From: an uncultured Collinsella sp.
GTDB lineage: Bacteria; Actinomycetota; Coriobacteriia; Coriobacteriales; Coriobacteriaceae
Direction of reading: 5' to 3'
Length of the DNA: 15,810 nt
NCBI GenBank assembly: GCA_934646965.1
Contig: CAKUEZ010000044.1
Coordinates: 1 to 15,810, forward strand
The position numbers and the translations under genes are program-made. Under the pieces are notes generated by a model, which was not told the origin of the DNA, made no database searches, and saw only the letters and a program-made list of their open reading frames with translations. Every line of letters starts with the position of its first letter. Within the stretch, counting starts at the first letter, position 1. Positions 1 to 5,154 of the stretch are shown piece after piece.

Positions 1-77
1 GGCGGTGTAGCTCAGTTGGTTAGAGCACACGGTTCATACCCGTGGCGTCACTGGTTCGAATCCAGTCACCGCTACCA
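1..77 (+). tRNA. tRNA-Met (anticodon CAU), probably elongator
   Basis: A complete cloverleaf with encoded CCA occupies the left edge. The anticodon stem CACGG/CCGTG (28-32/40-44) encloses a seven-base loop with CAT at 35-37. The acceptor stem pairs 1-7 with 67-73 and opens with a G-T wobble; the T-arm carries the usual GGTTCGAATCC. The initiator hallmarks (unpaired first acceptor position and a GGG/CCC run in the anticodon stem) are absent, so an elongator tRNA-Met is preferred. A tRNA-Ile with a lysidine-modified CAU anticodon cannot be excluded from sequence alone. It lies 96 bases before tuf, similar to the tRNA-tufB arrangement of other bacteria. Confidence 0.93.
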
Positions 78-88
78 TAGGTAACACG

Positions 89-119
89 GTGGCTTCTCAA
101 TAGTATGTTGAGAGGCCAC
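89..119 (+). other. 12-bp stem-loop between the tRNA and tuf
   Basis: Bases 89-100 pair with 108-119 (GTGGCTTCTCAA with TTGAGAGGCCAC, one G-T pair) around a seven-base loop. No T-run follows, so it is a poor intrinsic terminator. It could mark the processing site that separates the tRNA from the tuf message, or it could be a structured tuf leader. A second, smaller hairpin lies at 137-151 (GTCCC/GGGAC), between it and the tuf ribosome-binding site. Confidence 0.55.
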
Positions 120-121
120 TA

Positions 122-130
122 TGGTATAAA
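122..130 (+). promoter_or_regulatory. possible extended -10 promoter for tuf
   Basis: TGG followed by TATAAA at 125-130 fits an extended -10 element (TGn plus a hexamer matching 5 of 6). No good -35 hexamer is found at 16-18 bases upstream. It would give a short tuf leader of about 35 bases. Read-through from the tRNA transcript is the alternative. Confidence 0.35.
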
Positions 131-173
131 GGCAAAGTCCCGTCCGGGGACGACCTGTTAAGAGGAGGGCTTT

Positions 174-1364
174 ATGGCCAAAGAGAAGTTTGAGCGCACT
201 AAGCCGCATGTTAACATCGGCACCATTGGTCACGTCGACCACGGCAAGACCACGCTGACCGCCGCCATCACCAAGGTTCTCTCTGAGACCGAGGGCTGCA
301 AGGCTGACTTCACTGCGTTCGAGAACATCGACAAGGCTCCCGAGGAGCGCGAGCGCGGCATCACGATCTCCGTCTCCCACGTCGAGTACGAGACTGCTGC
401 CCGTCACTACGCTCACGTTGACTGCCCGGGCCACGCTGACTACGTCAAGAACATGATCTCCGGTGCTGCTCAGATGGACGGCGCTATCCTGGTCATCGCC
501 GCTACCGACGGCCCCATGGCTCAGACTCGCGAGCACATCCTGCTTGCCCGTCAGGTCGGCGTTCCCTACATCGTCGTCTTCCTGAACAAGTGCGACATGG
601 TCGACGATGACGAGCTCATCGACCTCGTCGAGATGGAGACCCGTGAGCTCCTCTCTGAGTACGATTTCCCCGGCGACGACATCCCCGTCATCCGTGGTTC
701 CGCTCTGGGCGCTCTCGAGGGCGACGCCAAGTGGATGGACGCCATTCGCGAGCTCATGAAGGCCGTCGACGAGTACATCCCGACGCCTGCTCGTAACAAC
801 GACCTCCCGTTCCTGATGGCCGTTGAGGACGTTATGACCATCTCCGGCCGTGGTACCGTTGCTACCGGCCGTGTCGAGCGCGGTGAGCTCAAGCTCAACG
901 AGCCCGTCGAGATCGTCGGCATCAAGGATACCCAGAACACCGTCGTTACCGGTATCGAGATGTTCCGTAAGTCCATGGACTTCTGCGAGGCTGGCGACAA
1001 CGTCGGTCTGCTGCTCCGCGGCATCAAGCGCGAGGACATCGAGCGTGGCCAGGTTCTTTGCAAGCCCGGTTCGGTTACCCCGCACACCAAGTTCACCGGT
1101 GAGATCTACGTTCTGACCAAGGAGGAGGGCGGCCGTCACACCCCGTTCTTCGATGGTTATCGTCCTCAGTTCTACTTCCGTACCACCGACGTTACCGGTA
1201 CGGTCAAGCTCCCCGAGGGCACCGAGATGGCTATGCCTGGTGACCACATCACCATCGAGGGCGACCTCATTCACCCGATCGCCATGGAGGAGGGCCTGCG
1301 CTTCGCTATCCGCGAGGGTGGTCACACCGTCGGTTCGGGCATCGTCTCCACGATCATTGAGTAA
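174..1364 (+). CDS. tuf: elongation factor Tu
   Basis: This is the GTPase that delivers aminoacyl-tRNA to the ribosomal A site. The 396-residue product has normal family length and all G motifs: P-loop GHVDHGKT at 19-26, switch I RGITI at 61-65, DCPGH at 83-87 with the catalytic histidine at 87, NKCD at 138-141 and GSAL near 175-178. The beta-barrel domains 2 and 3 follow and the protein ends in a typical [10 protein letters not shown]. The start is fixed by GGAGG about six bases before the ATG. Codon choice is very strongly biased to C/G-ending codons, as expected for an abundant protein. The gene stands alone, with its own terminator at 1392-1427. fusA is not seen beside it. Confidence 0.99.
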   Translation: MAKEKFERTKPHVNIGTIGHVDHGKTTLTAAITKVLSETEGCKADFTAFENIDKAPEERERGITISVSHVEYETAARHYAHVDCPGHADYVKNMISGAAQMDGAILVIAATDGPMAQTREHILLARQVGVPYIVVFLNKCDMVDDDELIDLVEMETRELLSEYDFPGDDIPVIRGSALGALEGDAKWMDAIRELMKAVDEYIPTPARNNDLPFLMAVEDVMTISGRGTVATGRVERGELKLNEPVEIVGIKDTQNTVVTGIEMFRKSMDFCEAGDNVGLLLRGIKREDIERGQVLCKPGSVTPHTKFTGEIYVLTKEEGGRHTPFFDGYRPQFYFRTTDVTGTVKLPEGTEMAMPGDHITIEGDLIHPIAMEEGLRFAIREGGHTVGSGIVSTIIE

Positions 1365-1391
1365 ATTAGCTCTCTGATATAGCTGACTTAG

Positions 1392-1427
1392 AGAACCCGG
1401 CACTTATATGGGTGCCGGGTTCTTTTC
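1392..1427 (+). terminator. intrinsic terminator of tuf
   Basis: A stem of about 11-12 bp (AGAACCCGGCAC with GTGCCGGGTTCT) closes an eight-base AT-rich loop and runs straight into TTTTC. It begins 28 bases after the tuf stop codon and separates tuf from the rpmG-rplA block. Confidence 0.93.
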
Positions 1428-1498
1428 TGCAATGGATATTGAGCCGTTGCTGGTGTCGAGAGGATCGATAATGGTCCTGAGTGCACCGTCGATTAGAT

Positions 1499-1545
1499 CT
1501 CGCTGGCTTCATTGATGTGTTCCAAATATGAATGGATCCAGCGAG
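1499..1545 (+). other. imperfect long hairpin upstream of the rpmG promoter
   Basis: The 1430-1640 gap has no gene. Within it CTCGCTGG (1499-1506) pairs with CCAGCGAG (1538-1545). After one mismatch, pairing resumes at 1508-1513/1531-1536 and, after another mismatch, at 1515-1518/1526-1529. No T-run follows. It lies between the tuf terminator and the likely rpmG promoter, so its role, if any, is unknown. Confidence 0.4.
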
Positions 1546-1568
1546 AACCAATTGATTCGAGGTTTTCA

Positions 1569-1596
1569 TTGACAGCACTTACGTAGAGCTGATAAA
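1569..1596 (+). promoter_or_regulatory. promoter for rpmG-trpT-(secE-nusG)
   Basis: A perfect -35 TTGACA at 1569-1574 is followed, after 16 bases, by GATAAA at 1591-1596 (4 of 6 to the -10 consensus). The predicted transcript start is about 40 bases before the rpmG ATG. It is the best-looking promoter in the + strand block and follows the tuf terminator, so it probably drives rpmG, tRNA-Trp and at least part of secE-nusG expression. Confidence 0.6.
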
Positions 1597-1643
1597 GTAA
1601 CAACTCGTGCCCGTACGGGGCGGATATGAAAGGTTCAGGATAC

Positions 1644-1793
1644 ATGCGTACTCTAGTTACTCTTGCGTGCACTGAGTGCAAGCGCCGCAACTATACGACC
1701 ACCAAGAACAAGTCGACCATGCCTGATCGTATGGAGATCAAGAAGTATTGCCCCTGGTGCCGTCACCACACGCTGCACAAAGAGACTCGCTAG
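1644..1793 (+). CDS. rpmG: 50S ribosomal protein bL33
   Basis: This 49-residue protein of the large ribosomal subunit is too short for most ORF cut-offs. It begins [19 protein letters not shown] and carries two CxxC pairs (Cys9/Cys12 and Cys36/Cys39), so it is the zinc-binding form of bL33. An in-frame ATG at 1626 would add six residues, but bL33 proteins normally begin Met-Arg just before the VTLxC strand, which favours 1644. Weak purine-rich sequence (AAAGG, then AGGA) lies upstream of that ATG. tRNA-Trp follows 13 bases after the stop, so the two are almost certainly cotranscribed. Confidence 0.95.
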   Translation: MRTLVTLACTECKRRNYTTTKNKSTMPDRMEIKKYCPWCRHHTLHKETR

Positions 1794-1806
1794 TCTCTAG
1801 TTACAT

Positions 1807-1882
1807 ACGCCAGTAGTTCAATTGGTAGAGCATCGGTCTCCAAAACCGAGTGTTGAGGGTTCGAGTCCTTCCTGGCGTGCCA
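1807..1882 (+). tRNA. trpT: tRNA-Trp (anticodon CCA)
   Basis: The cloverleaf is complete: acceptor ACGCCAG/CTGGCGT (1807-1813/1872-1878), anticodon stem TCGGT/ACCGA and loop with CCA at 1840-1842. The discriminator is G1879, the usual tryptophan identity base, and CCA is encoded at 1880-1882. It is embedded between rpmG and secE, the common order rpmG-trpT-secE-nusG. Confidence 0.97.
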
Positions 1883-1891
1883 GTCATTATT

Positions 1892-1922
1892 CCGTAAGCT
1901 CCCACTTGGGGGCTTACGGTTT
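1892..1922 (+). terminator. hairpin between tRNA-Trp and secE (partial terminator or processing site)
   Basis: A 12-bp stem (1892-1903 with 1908-1919, one T-G pair) closes an ACTT loop and is followed by only TTTA. With such a short T-run, termination may be incomplete. That would let rpmG-trpT transcripts continue into secE-nusG at a reduced level, or the hairpin could define the 3' side of tRNA processing. Confidence 0.6.
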
Positions 1923-1935
1923 ACTCATGTATAAG
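1906..1935 (+). promoter_or_regulatory. weak secE promoter candidate
   Basis: TATAAG at 1930-1935 matches the -10 consensus at 5 of 6 positions. The best -35 is TTGGGG at 1906-1911 with an 18-base gap, lying in the loop and arm of the preceding hairpin. It would give a leader of about 17 bases for secE. The -35 is poor, so this is only a candidate. Confidence 0.25.
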
Positions 1936-1958
1936 CGCATTGCGCGGAGGTAACCCAA

Positions 1959-2297
1959 ATGGCCAACAAGAAGAACAAGAAGAAGGCTCAGCAGCCGGCA
2001 CCCGCCAACAACGCTGCCGCCAACTCCAAGGTTGAGGCCAAGAAGGCCGTTGCCAAGAAGAACGAGAAGGCTGCGAAGTCCAAGAAGAACGAGAAGCCTG
2101 GTTTCTTCGCCCGCACCAAGAAGTATTTCGCTTCGGTCAAGTCCGAGATGAAGCGTGTTACGTGGCCCGATAAGAAGGAACTCGTGAACTACTCGGTCGT
2201 CGTTTGCGCTTCTCTGATTGTCGTCGGCGTCGTCATCGCTCTGCTCGATGCTGGCTTTGGCGAGGCTCTTGCTCTGTTCTCTGGATTGAGGGGCTAA
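1959..2297 (+). CDS. secE: preprotein translocase subunit SecE
   Basis: SecE is the small essential subunit that clamps SecY in the membrane protein-export channel. The 112-residue product has a long, very basic Lys/Ala-rich N-terminus (about residues 1-48), low in complexity and probably disordered. The conserved SecE core follows: an amphipathic helix with SVKSEMKRVTWPDKKEL and one membrane segment at about residues 85-103. GCGGAGG sits eight bases before the ATG. nusG starts three bases after the stop, the nearly universal secE-nusG pairing, so translation is probably coupled. Confidence 0.97.
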   Translation: MANKKNKKKAQQPAPANNAAANSKVEAKKAVAKKNEKAAKSKKNEKPGFFARTKKYFASVKSEMKRVTWPDKKELVNYSVVVCASLIVVGVVIALLDAGFGEALALFSGLRG

Positions 2298-2300
2298 ACC

Positions 2301-2837
2301 ATGTCTAAGCGTTGGTACGTCGTTCACACTTACTCTGGATACGAGAACCGCGTTAAGTCCGATCTCGAGCATCGTATCGAGACCATGGGCATGCAGGATC
2401 GTATCTTTGATATCGAGATTCCTATGGAGCGCGTCACCGAGATTAAAGAGGGTGGCAAGCGCGAGACCAAGGATTCCAAGATCTTCCCGGGTTATGTCCT
2501 GGTCCGCATGGAGATGGATGACGATGCATGGACGTGTGTTCGCAACACGCCCGGCGTCACCGGTTTCCTGGGCGGAAACGGCAAGCCCGCTCCGCTTTCT
2601 CGCGACGAGTACAACAAGATGACTCGTCGTCCCGGTAAGGGCGATTCGCCCAAGCGCACCTCGGTTGATATCCAGGTCGGCACGTCCGTCCGCGTCACCG
2701 ATGGCCCGCTTACCGACTTTGATGGCAAGGTCTCCGAGGTTAACACCGAGGCTGGCAAGCTCAAGGTCACGCTGATGATCTTTGGCCGCGAGACGCCGGT
2801 CGAGCTCGACTTTAACCAGGTCGCTGTCATCGCTTAA
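2301..2837 (+). CDS. nusG: transcription termination/antitermination factor NusG
   Basis: NusG binds RNA polymerase and links it to ribosomes or Rho. The 178-residue product has the normal two-domain layout. An NGN domain occupies about residues 4-105, opening with RWYVVHTYSGYENRV and including the FPGYVLVRM and GVTGFLGG strands. A KOW domain lies at about 126-175 (VGTSVRVTDGPLTDFDGKV). None of the extra insertions seen in some thermophiles is present. Its start lies three bases after secE, with purine-rich GAGGGG inside the end of secE acting as the ribosome-binding site. Confidence 0.98.
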   Translation: MSKRWYVVHTYSGYENRVKSDLEHRIETMGMQDRIFDIEIPMERVTEIKEGGKRETKDSKIFPGYVLVRMEMDDDAWTCVRNTPGVTGFLGGNGKPAPLSRDEYNKMTRRPGKGDSPKRTSVDIQVGTSVRVTDGPLTDFDGKVSEVNTEAGKLKVTLMIFGRETPVELDFNQVAVIA

Positions 2838-2957
2838 GTTTTCGTCCGTTCGCGCGAGCGTGCTTCTTCTGTGACTGCTCATCTCAGAAGTGCTTCTAAC
2901 ACGTGCGTGCTTACGATATAGCAAGTACTTCACACTCGTGATTCGAAAGGAATGACC

Positions 2958-3386
2958 ATGGCTGAGAAGAAGGTTGCCAACGTCATTAAGCTCCAGATTC
3001 CTGCTGGTGCCGCTAACCCCGCTCCTCCCGTCGGCCCCGCCCTGGGCGCTGCTGGCGTGAACATCATGCAGTTCTGCCAGGCCTTTAACGCCGAGACGCA
3101 GGACAAGAAGGGCGACATCATCCCCGTTGAGATCTCTGTCTACGAGGATAAGTCCTTCTCCTTCATCACCAAGACCCCGCCGGCGGCTCACCTCATCAAG
3201 AAGGAGCTGAACCTCAAGTCTGGTTCCGCTAAGCCCCAGGCCGACAAGGTCGGTCAGCTCTCCCAGGAGCAGCTCACCAAGATCGCCGAGATCAAGATGC
3301 CGGACCTCAATGCCAACGACATTGACGCCGCCAAGAAGATCATCGCCGGTACCGCCCGTTCCATGGGCGTCACCATCGCTGAGTAG
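2958..3386 (+). CDS. rplK: 50S ribosomal protein uL11
   Basis: uL11 forms the GTPase-associated centre with 23S rRNA and is needed for the stringent response. The 142-residue product has the proline-rich N-terminal switch region ([19 protein letters not shown], about residues 15-33) and the C-terminal rRNA-binding domain containing [14 protein letters not shown]. An in-frame ATG at 2952 adds Met-Thr, but AAAGGA at 2946-2951 lies directly against that codon and about seven bases from 2958, so 2958 is chosen. The 120-base gap after nusG holds small hairpins (2866-2890 and 2907-2928) but no convincing terminator or promoter, so read-through from secE-nusG is likely. Confidence 0.97.
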   Translation: MAEKKVANVIKLQIPAGAANPAPPVGPALGAAGVNIMQFCQAFNAETQDKKGDIIPVEISVYEDKSFSFITKTPPAAHLIKKELNLKSGSAKPQADKVGQLSQEQLTKIAEIKMPDLNANDIDAAKKIIAGTARSMGVTIAE

Positions 3387-3403
3387 CGATTTCTTTAGGT
3401 AAT

Positions 3404-3431
3404 GGCGGGTGCTCCGACCGGGGCGCCCGTT
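3404..3431 (+). terminator. hairpin after rplK, possible attenuator
   Basis: A 10-bp GC-rich stem (3406-3415 with 3420-3429, two T-G pairs) with loop GACC is followed by TTATATG, too poor in T for an efficient terminator. It begins 18 bases after the rplK stop. It may set the ratio of rplK to rplA or stabilise the rplK 3' end. A second hairpin follows at 3435-3454 (GTGTGC/GCACAC core). Confidence 0.5.
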
Positions 3432-3460
3432 ATATGTGTGCAATAGGGCACACGATACGA

Positions 3461-3490
3461 TGTGGGAGGGCTCGCGCCCGTTTAACCACA
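3461..3490 (+). promoter_or_regulatory. candidate L1-binding leader hairpin for rplA
   Basis: TGTGG (3461-3465) pairs with CCACA (3486-3490), and GGGC (3468-3471) pairs with GCCC (3476-3479) over a TCGC loop. The two helices are joined by GA on the 5' side and GTTTAA on the 3' side. The 5' strand, GTGGGAGGGC, closely resembles the L1-binding helix of 23S rRNA as I recall it from E. coli (GGUGGGAGGC opposite a strand ending AAAUACCACC). The lower stem ends exactly at the rplA ribosome-binding site AGGAGG (3490-3495). L1 binding here would therefore be expected to block rplA translation. Confidence 0.6.
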
Positions 3491-3503
3491 GGAGGTAATG
3501 CAC

Positions 3504-4211
3504 ATGGCTAAGCATGGTAAGAGCTATAAGGCCGCTGCCGAGAAGATTGACCGCGCCACGCTCTACACCCCCCTTCAGGCTGCCAAGCTCATCAAGGAGC
3601 TCGACACCGCCAAGTTCGACGAGACCGTCGAGGCCCATTTCCGTCTGGGCATCGATACTCGTAAGGCTGACCAGAACATCCGTGGTTCCATCTCCCTGCC
3701 CCACGGCACCGGCAAGACCGTTCGTGTTGCCGTCTTCGCCGAGGGCGAGAAGGCCCGCGAGGCTGAGGCTGCCGGCGCCGACATCATCGGTTCCGACGAG
3801 CTCGTCGCCCAGATCCAGAAGGGCGAGATCAACTTCGACGCCGCTATCGCTACGCCGAACATGATGGCCAAGGTTGGCCGCATCGGTAAGATCCTTGGTC
3901 CCCGTGGCCTCATGCCGAACCCCAAGCTCGGCACCGTGACCATGGACGTCGCCAAGATGGTCTCCGAGCTCAAGGCTGGCCGCGTTGAGTACCGCGCCGA
4001 CCGCTACGGCATCTGCCACGTGCCCCTGGGCAAGAAGTCCTTCTCCGAGCAGCAGCTCGTTGAGAACTACGCTGCCCTGTACACCGAGATCCTGCGCGTC
4101 AAGCCCTCTTCTGCTAAGGGTAAGTACGTCAAGTCCATCTCCGTGTCTTCCACCATGGGCCCTGGCGTCAAGGTCGATCCCGCTGTCCAGCGTGACTTCC
4201 TGGCTGAGTAA
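3504..4211 (+). CDS. rplA: 50S ribosomal protein uL1
   Basis: uL1 forms the mobile stalk that helps release deacylated tRNA, and in many bacteria it represses its own operon. The 235-residue product has normal length, starts [11 protein letters not shown] and contains the signature [15 protein letters not shown] at 127-141. An in-frame ATG at 3498 would add Met-His, but it is only two bases from AGGAGG (3490-3495). The ATG at 3504 is eight bases away and gives the typical N-terminus. A structured leader precedes it and a long hairpin terminator follows. rplJ and rplL, which often come next, are absent here. Confidence 0.98.
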   Translation: MAKHGKSYKAAAEKIDRATLYTPLQAAKLIKELDTAKFDETVEAHFRLGIDTRKADQNIRGSISLPHGTGKTVRVAVFAEGEKAREAEAAGADIIGSDELVAQIQKGEINFDAAIATPNMMAKVGRIGKILGPRGLMPNPKLGTVTMDVAKMVSELKAGRVEYRADRYGICHVPLGKKSFSEQQLVENYAALYTEILRVKPSSAKGKYVKSISVSSTMGPGVKVDPAVQRDFLAE

Positions 4212-4247
4212 CTTTTAGTTACTGCCTGAGCAAAGCAAGCATTGCTA

Positions 4248-4286
4248 AAGAAACCCGGTTCTGCCTCGTGCAGGGCCGGGTTTCTT
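4248..4286 (+). terminator. terminator after rplA, possibly bidirectional
   Basis: AAGAAACCCGG (4248-4258) pairs perfectly with CCGGGTTTCTT (4276-4286), and an inner CTGC/GCAG stem extends it. The T-rich strand is part of the stem rather than a separate tail. On the opposite strand the hairpin is likewise followed by T-rich sequence, so it could also serve the convergent phosphoesterase transcript. Confidence 0.8.
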
Positions 4287-4305
4287 GCTATCGCGCCACC
4301 AAAAC

Positions 4306-4336
4306 CACCACGAAGGGGACCTGCACCTTTGTGGTG
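4306..4336. repeat. diverged copy of the hairpin repeat found at 10210-10252
   Basis: CACCACGAA (4306-4314) pairs with TTTGTGGTG (4328-4336) around a 13-base loop. Including the flank, bases 4300-4318 are nearly identical to one strand of the 10210-10252 hairpin. Read on the - strand, the loop GGTGCAGGTCCCC differs from AGTGCCTGTCCCC of that copy at three positions. The right arm is shortened and has one G-T pair, so this looks like a decayed member in the opposite orientation. It lies between the convergent ends of rplA and the phosphoesterase gene. Confidence 0.6.
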
Positions 4337-4343
4337 CCCCAGG

Positions 4344-4409
4344 TCACCCCGAAAGAGGAGCGACGCGTACTTTGACGCGAGCGACGGTCTGAGGGGCGAG
4401 ATGGGGTGA
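4344..4409. other. structured non-coding element between convergent genes
   Basis: TCACCCC (4344-4350) pairs with GGGGTGA (4403-4409), enclosing CGCGT/ACGCG (4364-4368/4375-4379) and two copies of GCGACG (4360-4365 and 4381-4386). No reading frame of interest lies here. It could be part of an intergenic repeat or simply a stable 3' end structure for the phosphoesterase message. Nothing else is recognised between 4287 and 4443. Confidence 0.35.
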
Positions 4410-4443
4410 TTGGTGCCGGCGCAGCGCCATGCCTTAAAGGTGG

Positions 4444-5154
4444 TTACCAGGGTGTCTTGCCGAATGAGGACTCGACGGCGTCGTGGCGTTTGAGTTCGCG
4501 GCGCATGGTCTGTGAATTGATCCATGCCGCCTGCCAGCCGCGGATAGGGTAGCGCGTCTCGTCGAGTTCGAACTGCGTATAGCCGCAGGCGTTAATGATC
4601 GTCGTCCCACATGCGTGTTGGCGCTCCCGCTGAAAGTCGGGGCCGTAGCTCTGATGTACATGCCCATGCACCATGTAGTCGGGGGTCCAAGACTCGAGCG
4701 CCGTGTTAAAGCATTCGAATCCTCGATGCGGCAGGTCGTCCAGATCACCCATGCCCGCAGCGGGCGCATGGGTCAGTAGGATGTCACAGCCGCCGACCAT
4801 CCTGACCTTGCGCGACAGCTTGCGCACGCGCTTGGCCATCTCGCGCTCGGTATACATGTTGGCCCCGTCGCGATAACGCATGGAGCCGCCGAGGCCCGCG
4901 ATGCGAACGCCTCGGTACGTGTACACACTGTCTTCTACGCAGATGCATCCTCCCGGCGCATGGCGTGCGTAACGATCGTCGTGGTTGCCGCGTACGTAGA
5001 TGAGCGGCTTGTTGATAACGGTGACCAAAAACTCAAGATAGTCTGGGTCCAGATCTCCGGCGGACAAAATCAGGTCGACGCCCTCAAAGCGCTCCTTGCG
5101 AAAGCACTCCCAAAGGCATCGTTCTTCGGTATCGGCTATGGCAAGGATCTTCAT
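4444..5154 (-). CDS. calcineurin-like metallophosphoesterase
   Basis: The 236-residue cytoplasmic protein has most metal-binding motifs of the calcineurin-like phosphoesterase fold: Asp8, GD at 33-34, GNHD at 56-59, His129 in THAP and GHVH at 164-167. The first motif, normally DxH, reads D8-T-E10, so one metal ligand is changed. I recall similar DxE forms in Firmicute homologues, so this may be a subfamily trait rather than damage. The substrate is unknown; small YfcE-like enzymes cleave phosphodiesters. The ATG overlaps the upstream stop codon (ATGA, bases 5151-5154), with GGGAG ten bases before it. It is therefore translationally coupled to the ParB-BMP gene and probably works with it. Confidence 0.88.
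   Translation of the reverse strand: MKILAIADTEERCLWECFRKERFEGVDLILSAGDLDPDYLEFLVTVINKPLIYVRGNHDDRYARHAPGGCICVEDSVYTYRGVRIAGLGGSMRYRDGANMYTEREMAKRVRKLSRKVRMVGGCDILLTHAPAAGMGDLDDLPHRGFECFNTALESWTPDYMVHGHVHQSYGPDFQRERQHACGTTIINACGYTQFELDETRYPIRGWQAAWINSQTMRRELKRHDAVESSFGKTPW

Noticed and set aside
1..77. Initiator tRNA-fMet
   Set aside because: The first acceptor position pairs (G-T) and the anticodon stem lacks the three consecutive G-C pairs typical of initiators.
72..1403. Long open frame on the - strand opposite tuf (443 codons)
   Set aside because: It is the antisense shadow of a highly biased GC-rich gene; its product is low-complexity and tuf is certain.
1914..4019. 701-codon - strand open frame across secE, nusG, rplK and rplA
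   Set aside because: It crosses four certain genes, structured gaps and ribosome-binding sites; its sequence is Leu/Asp/Gly-rich as expected of an antisense frame.
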